Shown here: piece after piece, positions 1 through 7,319 of the stretch
Position numbering within the stretch: position 1 is the stretch's first letter
How the letters are laid out: each line of letters starts with the position of its first letter
From: Asticcacaulis excentricus CB 48
GTDB taxonomy: Bacteria > Pseudomonadota > Alphaproteobacteria > Caulobacterales > Caulobacteraceae
Direction: 5' to 3'
DNA: 64,000 nucleotides
NCBI RefSeq assembly: GCF_000175215.2
Contig: NC_014816.1
Span: 1,919,001 to 1,983,000 of the forward strand
Translations under genes and position numbers: made by a program
The notes under the pieces: generated by a model
Database searches by the model: none
Seen by the model: the letters and a program-made list of their open reading frames with translations, nothing else
Told to the model about the DNA's origin: nothing

Positions 1-106
1 AGATGCCGATCAGCTTGAACGCCAGAAGGCTTAAACCCACCACCATCAGCAGGAACAGAGTCTTCTGGACAAAGCCCGCATCGAGCCTGTTACGCGCAAA
101 AAACAT
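1..106 (-). CDS. Partial small membrane protein (N-terminus only)
   Basis: An open frame starts with ATG at 106 and runs off the left edge, so only about 35 codons are visible. A purine-rich GAGGGGG lies a few bases upstream of the start. The peptide begins MFFARNRLDAGF and then turns hydrophobic (LFLLMVVGLSLLAFKLIGI), which looks like one membrane segment. It lies 60 bp downstream of murG on the same strand and may share its transcript. murC is the usual next gene in this cluster, but these residues do not look like MurC. No family recognised. Confidence 0.55.
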   Translation of the reverse strand, partial: MFFARNRLDAGFVQKTLFLLMVVGLSLLAFKLIGI

Positions 107-166
107 GGGACGCCCCCTCACACTCAAAACCATCCTGATCTAGCGGCTACGCAGATAAGGAAACAA

Positions 167-1303
167 TTATTCGGCTCTCTTGCGCTTCACTGTGCGCTCG
201 ACCAGATCGGCCAGAAGCTGGGCAGCGTCGGGCCGCGCCACCGATTTGGCGGCGGCAGCGCGTGTTTCAAGCCCCGCCGCCCCTTCTTCGATCAGGGCGC
301 GAATGGCTTCGCTCAGGCTTTCTACCGTCACATCGTCTTCACGCAGCACCACAGCGGCACCGGCCTCTTTGAGCACGGCGGCGTTGTGCGTCTGGTGATC
401 ATCCGCGGCGATTTTCAGCGGGATGAGGATAGACGGCTTGCCCGCCACGGCCAGTTCGCAGCAGGTCGAAGCGCCCGACCGACCAATAACGATATGGGCG
501 CGGCCCAGCCGCTCCGCCATATTGTCAAAGAAGGGCGCGACCTCGGCCTCGATCTCGGCCTCGGCATAGGTTTTACGCGCAAAGTCGATCTGCTCAGCGC
601 GCGTCTGTTGTTCGACGCGCAGATTGATGCGCAGCGACACCGGCAAAAGTGCCAGCGCCTGCGGCACCGTCTCCGACAAAATCTTTGCCCCTTGGGACCC
701 ACCGGTGATCAGCAGGCGAATCTCCTTGTCGATGGGCGGATAGGGCTGCTCATAAAGCGCGCGGATGTCCGGGCGCACCGGATTGCCGACCACCTGCACC
801 TGCCCTTCCAGCACAGCCGGGGCCATTTTCAGCACCGGAAAGGCGCAGGCCACCGCATCGACCCTGGCGCACAATTGACGGTTGGAACGCCCCAGCACCG
901 AATTCTGTTCGTGCAGCAAGGTCACGTCCTTGCGCGACAAAGCCGCCATCAGGGCCGGATAGGAGGGATAGCCGCCAAAGCCGATCACCGCCCAGGGCTT
1001 AAGGCGCTTGAACGCCTTGCGCGCCTGCTGCGTGCCGGTAAAGATTTTCAGCGCCGCTTTGGCCATGCCGATGACATCGCCGCGTTTGAAGGTCGCGGCC
1101 TCCAGCGACAGGCGCTCTATCGCCGGGAACTTTTCGGCATAGGCCGCGCCGCGCGCATCGGAGGCCAGCACCACCTGCCAGCCGCGCGCGATCAACTCAC
1201 GCGCCAGCGCTTCGGCGGGGAACATGTGCCCGCCCGTCCCCCCGGCAGCCACCACGGCCAACGGTATCTCGGAAAGGGGTTTGGGCTTTTTCTTACGGGC
1301 CAT
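167..1303 (-). CDS. murG: UDP-N-acetylglucosamine--N-acetylmuramyl-(pentapeptide) pyrophosphoryl-undecaprenol GlcNAc transferase MurG
   Basis: MurG adds GlcNAc to lipid I, giving lipid II, at the inner face of the cytoplasmic membrane. The N-terminal glycine-rich loop GGTGGH (residues 21-26), the motif HEQNSVLGRSNR and the second-domain loop ITGGSQGAK are all present. The 378-residue length is normal for a GT-B fold MurG. I take ATG at 1303 (MARKKKPKPL) as the start: the open frame reaches back to 1387, but those residues cover a repeat-rich intergenic stretch and look non-coding. It lies downstream of ftsW on the same strand, as in standard dcw clusters, but a repeat element separates the two. 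Identity is clear; the exact start is less so. Confidence 0.97.
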   Translation of the reverse strand: MARKKKPKPLSEIPLAVVAAGGTGGHMFPAEALARELIARGWQVVLASDARGAAYAEKFPAIERLSLEAATFKRGDVIGMAKAALKIFTGTQQARKAFKRLKPWAVIGFGGYPSYPALMAALSRKDVTLLHEQNSVLGRSNRQLCARVDAVACAFPVLKMAPAVLEGQVQVVGNPVRPDIRALYEQPYPPIDKEIRLLITGGSQGAKILSETVPQALALLPVSLRINLRVEQQTRAEQIDFARKTYAEAEIEAEVAPFFDNMAERLGRAHIVIGRSGASTCCELAVAGKPSILIPLKIAADDHQTHNAAVLKEAGAAVVLREDDVTVESLSEAIRALIEEGAAGLETRAAAAKSVARPDAAQLLADLVERTVKRKRAE

Positions 1304-1320
1304 AGATATTTGCTCATTTA

Positions 1321-1475
1321 ATCCTTCCCTGTTTATGGGAAGGGGGACCGCGAAGCGGTGGGAGGGGGACAGAGGTTCAGCGCACACAATCCGTACGCTG
1401 GGATCTGACGGTGCCCCTTCCGTCAGCCCAGGCTGTCGACTGTTCTGCCACCTTCCCCGTATCCGGGGAAGGCGT
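1321..1475. repeat. Composite palindromic intergenic repeat (family A) between ftsW and murG
   Basis: The stretch holds CTTCCC...GGGAAG (1324-1341), ACCGCGAAGCGGT (1347-1359, a hairpin with a GAA loop), and a second perfect hairpin, CCTTCCCCG-TATC-CGGGGAAGG (1451-1472). The same ingredients occur at 5790-5905, 22881-22947, 38301-38330, 39052-39084, 47351-47407, 49927-49960 and 59807-59830. Elements with a GGGGGACCGCGAAGCGGTGGGAGG core are common between genes in Caulobacteraceae. Their transcripts would fold strongly, so this copy could reduce ftsW read-through into murG. Confidence 0.75.
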
Positions 1476-1550
1476 TTTCACATTTTTGGTCCAGTAAACG
1501 GGGCAGGATTTTTCGCATTCCCGCCCTCTTAAAGAAGGCAAGGGTCTTTG

Positions 1551-2705
1551 TTACCACTGCGTATGATCATCCGGTTCGACTTCGGCCGGGCGTTTGCGCG
1601 TCAGGGCCAGAATCAACCCCATGGTCAACCCCATTGCCATCAGCGACGACCCGCCATAAGAGATAAACGGCAGGGTCATGCCCTTGGGCGGAATGACCTG
1701 CAAGTTGACGCTGATATTGATCAGCACCTGCATCCCCAACAGGATATACAGGCCCGATGTGGCAATCTGGCGAAAGGCGTCGGGCATGGCCATGGCCTTC
1801 CAAAGGCCACGTAGCACCACAAAAGCAAAAATGGTGATCAGCAGCAGCGACATCCACAGGCCGTATTCTTCCGCCGCCACCGAATAGATAAAGTCGGTGT
1901 GCATGTCGGGGATGAGGCGCTTCATGGTGCCTTCGCCGACGCCCGTGCCGGTCAGGCCGCCATTGGCGATGGCCGCCGCGGCGCGCTCGACCTGAAAACG
2001 GTCGCCGTCCGGGTCAATAAAGTCTTTAATGCGGTCGCGAAAGTGCGGCAGAATGAAGTAGAGGCTGGCAAACCCAGTCACACCGGCCGCTGACAAACCG
2101 ACGATCCAGCGCATCGGCACACCCGAGATATAGAAGCAGGCCCCAAAGGCGACGGTGATCAGGATAGACTGCCCCACGTCGGGCTGGATCAGCAGCAAGG
2201 CGATACACAGCGCATAGAGACAAAAGGCAATGGTGACGCCGGGCACACCCTTACCCTTCTGGCCTTCGGCAAACATCCACGAGACCAGCACGATCAGGGC
2301 GGGTTTCAGAAACTCCGACGGCTGAAGGCTGAAGAAACCGAGATCGAGCCAGCGCCGCCCCCCCTTGGACGTGTGGCCGATCAGCGGCAGCATGGCCATG
2401 ACGAAGATGGCCCCGCCATAGATGGCGACGCTGGCGCGCTTTACCCCTTTCAGCGAAAACATCGAAATGCCGAGCATCAGCCCCACCGACGCGAAGGCAA
2501 ACAGCACGTGGCGCTGGGTGAAGTAAAACTCGTTGGCAATGCCAACCTTGGGCGCGGCCACCGGCGACGACGAAAACGAAAAAACCAGGCCGGCAAAAAT
2601 GAGCAGCAGCACGAAGCCGAGCGTCAATTTATCCACGGTCCACCACCACATAGCCAGCGGCGAGCGATCAGTGCGCGTAAACGGGTGTGCGAAGCCGGTG
2701 TTCAT
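1551..2705 (-). CDS. ftsW: Lipid II polymerase / divisome SEDS protein FtsW
   Basis: FtsW is a polytopic SEDS-family membrane glycosyltransferase that polymerises septal peptidoglycan with FtsI. Diagnostic motifs are SLQPSEFLKPALIV in the middle and ISYGGSSLMAMG near the C-terminus. The protein has about ten hydrophobic segments and is about 384 residues long. I choose ATG at 2705 (MNTGFAHPFTRTDRS), because the TRTDRS...WWWTVDK stretch is the usual FtsW N-terminus; a GTG at 2756 is an in-frame alternative. Upstream are a perfect TTAA-N7-TTAA CtrA-type site (2786-2800) and a GANTC site (2770-2774), which suggest cell-cycle control. The gene is detached from the murD end of the dcw cluster at 45835. 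Confidence 0.97.
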   Translation of the reverse strand: MNTGFAHPFTRTDRSPLAMWWWTVDKLTLGFVLLLIFAGLVFSFSSSPVAAPKVGIANEFYFTQRHVLFAFASVGLMLGISMFSLKGVKRASVAIYGGAIFVMAMLPLIGHTSKGGRRWLDLGFFSLQPSEFLKPALIVLVSWMFAEGQKGKGVPGVTIAFCLYALCIALLLIQPDVGQSILITVAFGACFYISGVPMRWIVGLSAAGVTGFASLYFILPHFRDRIKDFIDPDGDRFQVERAAAAIANGGLTGTGVGEGTMKRLIPDMHTDFIYSVAAEEYGLWMSLLLITIFAFVVLRGLWKAMAMPDAFRQIATSGLYILLGMQVLINISVNLQVIPPKGMTLPFISYGGSSLMAMGLTMGLILALTRKRPAEVEPDDHTQW

Positions 2706-2769
2706 GGATGGGTAGGGTTCTGCAAGGGAAAAACAGGCCCCGCGCGGTAGCGACACCTCTAATTGGGCA

Positions 2770-2800
2770 GAGTCTGGAAACGCGGTTAACAGCCGGTTAA
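2770..2800 (-). promoter_or_regulatory. Candidate CtrA-binding site plus CcrM (GANTC) site upstream of ftsW
   Basis: TTAA at 2786-2789 and TTAA at 2797-2800 are separated by exactly seven bases (CAGCCGG). This matches the CtrA consensus TTAA-N7-TTAA used in Caulobacter. A GAGTC (GANTC, the CcrM methylation target) lies at 2770-2774, between this site and the ftsW start. In Caulobacter crescentus, CtrA is known to control several division genes. Direct control of ftsW here is inferred from the motif and its position 30-100 bp before the start. Confidence 0.6.
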
Positions 2801-2956
2801 AAATAGCAGACCTTCCCCAAAAACACGCAAATAAAGAACATCGTTATTGTTGTTTTGGGTTGGAAAACTATTCTCTCTGGGGACGAACGATACAAACCAA
2901 CCCCTTTCATGCTTTAGACGGTTCATACGCAACTCAAAAGGGGGCTCATAGCCGGC

Positions 2957-3566
2957 ATCAATCGCAAACAGTTCTTCAAACCCTCCGCGCTGAGCTGTTG
3001 GCGGGGAAAGATTACACCTTCGCAAATAGAGGGCTTCACCGCCATTCTCGACAAATAGCAAGCAGAAGCCTCTCATCTGGATGATCGCTGGCTGGCCAAT
3101 ATGCTGGTCACAGCCTTCCATGAAACGGCCCACCTCATGCCGCCCGTGCGCAAAACACGCGCCACAAGCGACGCCACCCCCATCATCATTCTTAAGAGGG
3201 CCCTTAAGGCGGGCAAGTTGCCGTGGGTAAAAAACCTTATTGGCGCAAAAATGCCGAAGGCAAGTCGTGGCTGAGGCGAGGGCTGATGCGAATCACGCAA
3301 AAGGCCAATTACCTGAAACTCGGCAATGCCACTGACGAAGACCTGACAACCGATCCCAACCGCCCACTGAATACGGACATCGCGCTAAAAATTATGTTCA
3401 CCGGCATGACGATGGGCCTGTTTACCGGTAAGAAGCTGGAAGACTTTTTCCAAGGCGATCTCACCGAATGGAAAATGCGCGAAAGATCATCAATGGTTTG
3501 GAAAGCACCGATCTAGTGGCAGGCCACGCGGTTAAATTCTATGTGGCTCTAAGCTATACAGTCTGA
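2957..3566 (+). pseudogene. Decayed lysozyme/chitinase-like (GH19-type endolysin) gene
   Basis: Three consecutive pieces in three different frames read as one protein. Piece one begins INRKQFF, contains SQIEGFTAIL and FHETAHLMPPVR, and is broken by an in-frame TAG at 3056-3058. Piece two begins around 3229 after a shift in an A-run (3229-3234) and holds PYWRKNAEGKSW, KANYLKLGN and IMFTGMTMGLFTGKKL. Piece three starts near 3477 after an apparent one-base loss and holds ARKIINGLESTDLVAGHAV, ending at TGA 3564-3566. The order matches the small peptidoglycan-hydrolase family found in phages and alphaproteobacterial chromosomes (FHET, Y-W-R, GLFTGKKL, RRIINGLD). No ATG precedes INRK, so the start also seems lost. 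Clearly non-functional; the family name is from memory of the motifs. Confidence 0.8.
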
Positions 3567-3637
3567 TTTCAAGACTCCGCTTGCGTGCTGCGGTCTTTTC
3601 CTGTAATGACCCGCGCTTCCTGACCTGCCGGGCCCCT

Positions 3638-3662
3638 GACATGCCTTGGCGGGTGCTAACTC
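3638..3662 (+). promoter_or_regulatory. Possible sigma-73 promoter of rpmI-rplT
   Basis: CTGACAT is followed after 12 bases by GCTAACTC. Caulobacter housekeeping promoters have the form TTGACGS-N10-14-GCTANAWC, so the -10 half matches 7 of 8 and the -35 half about 4 of 7. It lies about 40 bp before the rpmI start, in the gap after the decayed gene. Confidence 0.35.
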
Positions 3663-3666
3663 TATA

Positions 3667-3698
3667 AAGAGGACGGCGTTACCCGCGCCGCAAATGAA
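3667..3698 (+). promoter_or_regulatory. rpmI leader with distant Shine-Dalgarno and small hairpin
   Basis: The only good ribosome-binding sequence (AAGAGGA, about 3667-3673) is some 25 bases before the rpmI ATG, too far for normal use. GGCG and CGCC between them can pair around a TTACCCG loop, which would bring the site closer to the start. L20 is a known translational repressor of its own operon in other bacteria, so this could be part of such control. This is inference from a short sequence only. Confidence 0.3.
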
Positions 3699-3896
3699 AT
3701 GTCAAAACTGAAGACCAAATCGGGCGCCAAGAAGCGTTTCCGCTTCACTGCGTCGGGCAAGGTGAAGGCTGGCGTGGCCGGCAAGCGCCACCGTCTGATC
3801 TCGCACAACGGCAAGTATATCCGTCAGAACCGCGGCACGCAGGTAATGTCGGACGCCGATACCGCGAAGATCAAATCCTACATGCCCTACGCCTAA
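3699..3896 (+). CDS. rpmI: 50S ribosomal protein L35 (bL35)
   Basis: A 65-residue, very basic protein beginning MSKLKTKSGAKKRF, with the L35 signature KTKSGAKKRFR...GKVKAG and KRHRLISHN in the first 35 residues. It is a component of the large ribosomal subunit. It lies 13 bp before rplT, the usual L35-L20 pair. The commonly linked initiation factor gene infC is not upstream here; a decayed gene takes that place. Confidence 0.97.
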   Translation: MSKLKTKSGAKKRFRFTASGKVKAGVAGKRHRLISHNGKYIRQNRGTQVMSDADTAKIKSYMPYA

Positions 3897-3909
3897 GGAG
3901 ACGTGAAAC

Positions 3910-4269
3910 ATGGCACGTGTTAAAAGAGGCGTTGTTTCTCACGCCCGTCACAAAAAAGTTCTGAAGCAGGCCAAGGGTTTCTACGGCCGCCGCAAGAATA
4001 CCATCCGCACCGCCAAGGCCGCTGTCGATAAGGCCGGTCAATACGCTTACCGCGACCGCCGCGTGAACAAGCGTAACTTCCGCGCCCTGTGGATCCAGCG
4101 CATCAACGCGGCTGCCCGCGTCGAAGGCTTCACCTACTCGCAGTTCATCCACGGCCTGAACCTGGCAGGGATCGAGCTGGACCGTAAGGCTCTGGCCGCT
4201 CTGGCTGCCAACGACGCCCCGGCCTTCGCTGCCGTGGCCGAGAAGGTCCGCGCCGCTCTGGCGGCGTAA
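3910..4269 (+). CDS. rplT: 50S ribosomal protein L20 (bL20)
   Basis: The 119-residue protein begins MARVKRGVVSHARHKKVLKQ and contains the L20 signatures GFYGRRKNTIRTAK and RDRRVNKRNFRALWIQRINAA. It binds 23S rRNA early in large-subunit assembly and in many bacteria represses its own operon. An AAGGAGACGT ribosome-binding site precedes the start. A strong rho-independent terminator follows at 4299-4331, closing a two-gene operon. Confidence 0.98.
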   Translation: MARVKRGVVSHARHKKVLKQAKGFYGRRKNTIRTAKAAVDKAGQYAYRDRRVNKRNFRALWIQRINAAARVEGFTYSQFIHGLNLAGIELDRKALAALAANDAPAFAAVAEKVRAALAA

Positions 4270-4298
4270 TCTCCTTAAAGAGATACCCGAACACACGG

Positions 4299-4331
4299 AA
4301 ACCCCGCACCGGCGACGGCGCGGGGTTTTTC
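4299..4331 (+). terminator. Rho-independent terminator of rpmI-rplT
   Basis: AACCCCGC (from 4300) pairs with GCGGGGTT (to 4327) around a GC-rich loop, and a T-run follows directly. It lies 30 bp after the rplT stop codon. Confidence 0.85.
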
Positions 4332-4385
4332 GTGTTTCTCCTGCCTATCGCGCTGTGAGGGGCGAGAGGACATAATGCGCTTGTA

Positions 4386-5780
4386 TCAGGCGTTACGCAG
4401 ATACCAATCGTAGTCCAGTTCGGTGATTTCCTCGAAGAAACGCGCCTGTTCGGTCTTTTTGACCTTCACGTACATGTCGATGAAACGCTCGCCCAGATAG
4501 TCGCGCAGCACCTGAGACCTGTCGAGATAATCGACCGCGGCAAACCAGTTGGTAGGCAGAGTCGCGCCGGTTTCGGCGGCCACCGCATAGCCATTGCCGA
4601 CGACGGCGGGACCGGGGTCGATCTTGCGCGTCAGGCCGTGGTGAGCGCAGGCTAGAATGGCCGCCAGCACCAGATAGGGGTTGCCATCGGCCCCGGCGAC
4701 GCGGTGTTCGACATGGCGCGTAAGGGCAGGACCGGCGGTGACGCGCAAGCTGACCGTGCGGTTATTAACGCCCCAGGTCAGGCCCACCGGCGCGTAGGAA
4801 TTGGCCTTGAAACGCTTATAGCTGTTGGCGCCCGGCGCGAGGATACCCATGCAGTCGGCCAGATGATCCTTCATGCCGCCGATCATGTGCTTGAGAAGTG
4901 GCGAACCTTCCGGATGGGCGTCGGCACAGAGGTTTTTGCCGTCCTTATCGGCCACCGAGACGTGGACGTGGAAGCCCGAACCGGCGCGATCGGCCCACGG
5001 CTTGGCCATAAAGGTCGCTTCGATGCCGAGGCTGAGCGCCACACCCTTGGCCATGCGCTTATAGAGCACGGCATCGTCGGCAGCGCGCAGCGCATCCGGC
5101 TTGTGCTTCAGGGTCAGTTCGACCTGACCGGGGGCAAATTCAGAAATCGCCCCTTCCAACGGAATGTTCATCACATCCGCCGTCTCCCACAGGGTGCGAA
5201 AGAACTCACCGTGCGCTTCGACTTCCGGCAGGCCATAGACCTGAATGCCCTTGGGCGTCTGCCCCGTGTTGAACCCGGCGGCGGGCACCAGCTCACCTTT
5301 GTGTCCCCGCTCAATATCGACGAGGTAATATTCCAGCTCACAGGCCACCACCGGCGTCAGGCCATCGGCGGCGTAGCGGTCGAGCACGCGTTGCAGCACA
5401 TGGCGCGGATCGAGGTCGTTGGGCGTGCCGTCCAGTTCATAAAGCGAGAGCATTACCTGCCCTACATCATCCCCCAGCCACGGCGCGGGCGTTAGCGTCC
5501 CCGGCACCGGCCGCGCCACACGATCGGCGTCCCCGTCTTCCCAGACAAGGCCCGTCTCTTCGCAATCGGCCCCCAACGTATCGACCACCAGAATCGAACC
5601 CGGCAGGAAGCGGCCATACTCGTAAATGGGCAGCAACTCGTGACGGCGCAGACGCTTGCCCCGCGGCACGCCGGTCATCGAGGTGAACAGGATCTCGAAG
5701 TAGTTGATGTGAGGATGGGCCTCCAGAAAGGCCTTGGCCTCATCAACGGTGGCGACCATGGGGTGTGCAGGCAGGGTCAT
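4386..5780 (-). CDS. puuA: Glutamine synthetase family protein, probable gamma-glutamylputrescine synthetase
   Basis: 464 residues of the glutamine-synthetase fold: N-terminal beta-grasp part (residues about 20-120), then the catalytic domain with CELEYYLVD, EGAISEFAPGQVELTL, GSGFHVHVSV and NSYKRFKANSYAP. This short, non-adenylylated type includes PuuA, which ligates glutamate to putrescine using ATP. The neighbours (PuuC-like and succinate-semialdehyde dehydrogenases, aminotransferases) support a role in polyamine catabolism. It appears to be the last gene of a minus-strand operon beginning at 10296. A 134-bp gap with a palindromic repeat separates it from the preceding aminotransferase, so its expression may be partly uncoupled. 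Other amine substrates (ethanolamine, spermidine) cannot be excluded. Confidence 0.8.
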   Translation of the reverse strand: MTLPAHPMVATVDEAKAFLEAHPHINYFEILFTSMTGVPRGKRLRRHELLPIYEYGRFLPGSILVVDTLGADCEETGLVWEDGDADRVARPVPGTLTPAPWLGDDVGQVMLSLYELDGTPNDLDPRHVLQRVLDRYAADGLTPVVACELEYYLVDIERGHKGELVPAAGFNTGQTPKGIQVYGLPEVEAHGEFFRTLWETADVMNIPLEGAISEFAPGQVELTLKHKPDALRAADDAVLYKRMAKGVALSLGIEATFMAKPWADRAGSGFHVHVSVADKDGKNLCADAHPEGSPLLKHMIGGMKDHLADCMGILAPGANSYKRFKANSYAPVGLTWGVNNRTVSLRVTAGPALTRHVEHRVAGADGNPYLVLAAILACAHHGLTRKIDPGPAVVGNGYAVAAETGATLPTNWFAAVDYLDRSQVLRDYLGERFIDMYVKVKKTEQARFFEEITELDYDWYLRNA

Positions 5781-5789
5781 TTCGTTATC

Positions 5790-5905
5790 CTCCTCCCCTG
5801 TTTACGAGGGAGGTGTCTTCGAGTGAAACGAGAAGACGGTAGGGGCAATTGGACGAACAAACGCCCCCTCCGTCAGCGGCTTGGCGCTACACCCTCCCGA
5901 CAACG
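5790..5905. repeat. Palindromic intergenic repeat (family A)
   Basis: CTCCCCTGTTTACGAGGGAGG opens the element, followed by GTCTTCGAGTGAAACGAGAAGAC (a hairpin) and then CGCCCCCTCCGTCAGCGGCTTGGCGCTACACCCTCCC. The sequence resembles the element at 1321-1475, which also contains a CCCCTTCCGTCAG stretch. It fills the gap between the puuA-like gene and the aminotransferase gene upstream of it. Confidence 0.65.
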
Positions 5906-5914
5906 GCGTTGCCT

Positions 5915-7270
5915 TTATGCAGCGGAGGACGTGAAACGCGTGTACTCAGTGATAAAACCTTCCACCGCCGCCACGAGACGGTCAATGGCCTCCGGTGGGG
6001 TTTTGGGCGAAATCAGCATCATATTGTGGAAGGGCGCGATCAGCACCCCGCGATTGATCAGATAGAGATGCAGGGCCTCCAGCAGGTGCGGGTCCAGCGC
6101 GTGGCGCATTTCGGCGGCGGTTTGCGGGGCCGGATCGGCAAAGACCAGCTCGGCCCGCGCGCCGACATGCACCACCGACCAAGGCACCTGATGCTGCGCG
6201 ATGACGGCCCTCAGTTTGGCCACAAGGGTTTCGGCGCTGGCTTGCATGTAGGCATAGGCGTCCGGGGTCATGACCTCGCTGAGCATGGCCTTCATGCCGG
6301 CAATGGCCAGCGCATTGCCGGACAAGGTGGTGCCAATGCCGGACGAGCCCGGTCCGATGGCGGCCTGAGCGGCGTCCATGCGCGCGGCGACTTCGGCGCT
6401 GACGCCCCAGACGGCGGCGGGCACCCCTCCGGCAATGGCCTTACCCACGGTCAGGACGTCGGCGCGCAGACCATGCTCACTCACATAGCCGCCAAACCCC
6501 GACGACAGGGTGTGCGTCTCATCGTAAACCAGCAGCGTGCCCGTCTCGTCACACAGGGCGCGCAGGCGCTCGTGATAGCCCTCAATCGGTAGGATCATGC
6601 CACAATTGGTCATGACGGGTTCCAGCATGACGGCGGCGATCTCACCCGTGCGCAGCACCGACTCCAGCGCCGTCAGGTCGTTGAACGGCACGACGACGCT
6701 ATGCTGCGTCAGGTCGGCGACCTGCCCGATCAGGCCGGTTTTGTGGACGATCTGCCCGTCCTTCAGCACCACAAAAGCGTCATCGACCATGCCATGATAG
6801 GCCCCGTCGATAAACAGGATCTTCTGCCGCTGCGTAATGGCCCGCGCCCAGCGGATGACGGCGCGATTGGCGTCAGACGCCGTCGTCGCGCACTGCCATA
6901 CCGGCAGGCCGAACCGGTCTTTCAGCAGCCGCCCCACCTCAAGGCTGGAGCGGGTCGGCAGCATGAAGCCCACCCCCTGCCCCGCCTGTGCGGCAATGGC
7001 GCGTTGCAGCTCCTCGCGCCCATGGCCGAACATTGAGGGGGTATCGCCCAGACAGAAGTCGTCATAGGCGTGGCCATCGACGTCCCACAGGGTCGCATCC
7101 TTTGCCCGCTCGGCATAGAGCGGCACGGGCGAGGCCCAGTCGTGCATCCAGTGCATCGGCACCCCGCCTCGCCACACACTTTTAGCCTGTTCGGCCAGAG
7201 CAACGGTTTTGGGGTGAGTGGCGGTGAACAGGCGCTTTTGTTCTGTGAAAAAATCAGACAGAGCCGTCAC
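5915..7270 (-). CDS. Class III (glutamate-1-semialdehyde aminomutase-like) aminotransferase
   Basis: A 451-residue PLP enzyme. Visible elements are the substrate/cofactor region GDTPSMFGHG, the TASDANRAVIRWARA helix, DGAYHGM, the acidic patch YDETHTLSSGFGG and the Schiff-base lysine in TVGKAIAGGVP. The overall pattern is closer to glutamate-1-semialdehyde aminomutase-like transaminases than to GABA transaminase. It is cotranscribed with gabD (49-bp gap), so it probably moves an amino group in the same polyamine or omega-amino-acid pathway. The exact substrate cannot be read from the sequence. A heme-pathway HemL role is unlikely given the neighbours. Confidence 0.75.
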   Translation of the reverse strand: MTALSDFFTEQKRLFTATHPKTVALAEQAKSVWRGGVPMHWMHDWASPVPLYAERAKDATLWDVDGHAYDDFCLGDTPSMFGHGREELQRAIAAQAGQGVGFMLPTRSSLEVGRLLKDRFGLPVWQCATTASDANRAVIRWARAITQRQKILFIDGAYHGMVDDAFVVLKDGQIVHKTGLIGQVADLTQHSVVVPFNDLTALESVLRTGEIAAVMLEPVMTNCGMILPIEGYHERLRALCDETGTLLVYDETHTLSSGFGGYVSEHGLRADVLTVGKAIAGGVPAAVWGVSAEVAARMDAAQAAIGPGSSGIGTTLSGNALAIAGMKAMLSEVMTPDAYAYMQASAETLVAKLRAVIAQHQVPWSVVHVGARAELVFADPAPQTAAEMRHALDPHLLEALHLYLINRGVLIAPFHNMMLISPKTPPEAIDRLVAAVEGFITEYTRFTSSAA

Positions 7271-7319
7271 GGCAAGCCCCCTTCGTCAGCGAAGAGGACG
7301 AAGGGGGCGATATCCCAGG

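Noticed and set aside
386..1321. Long plus-strand open frame of 311 codons opposite murG
   Set aside because: It is the antisense shadow of murG; the composition is Arg/His/Gln-rich as expected for the complement of GC-rich coding DNA, and murG motifs are clear on the other strand.
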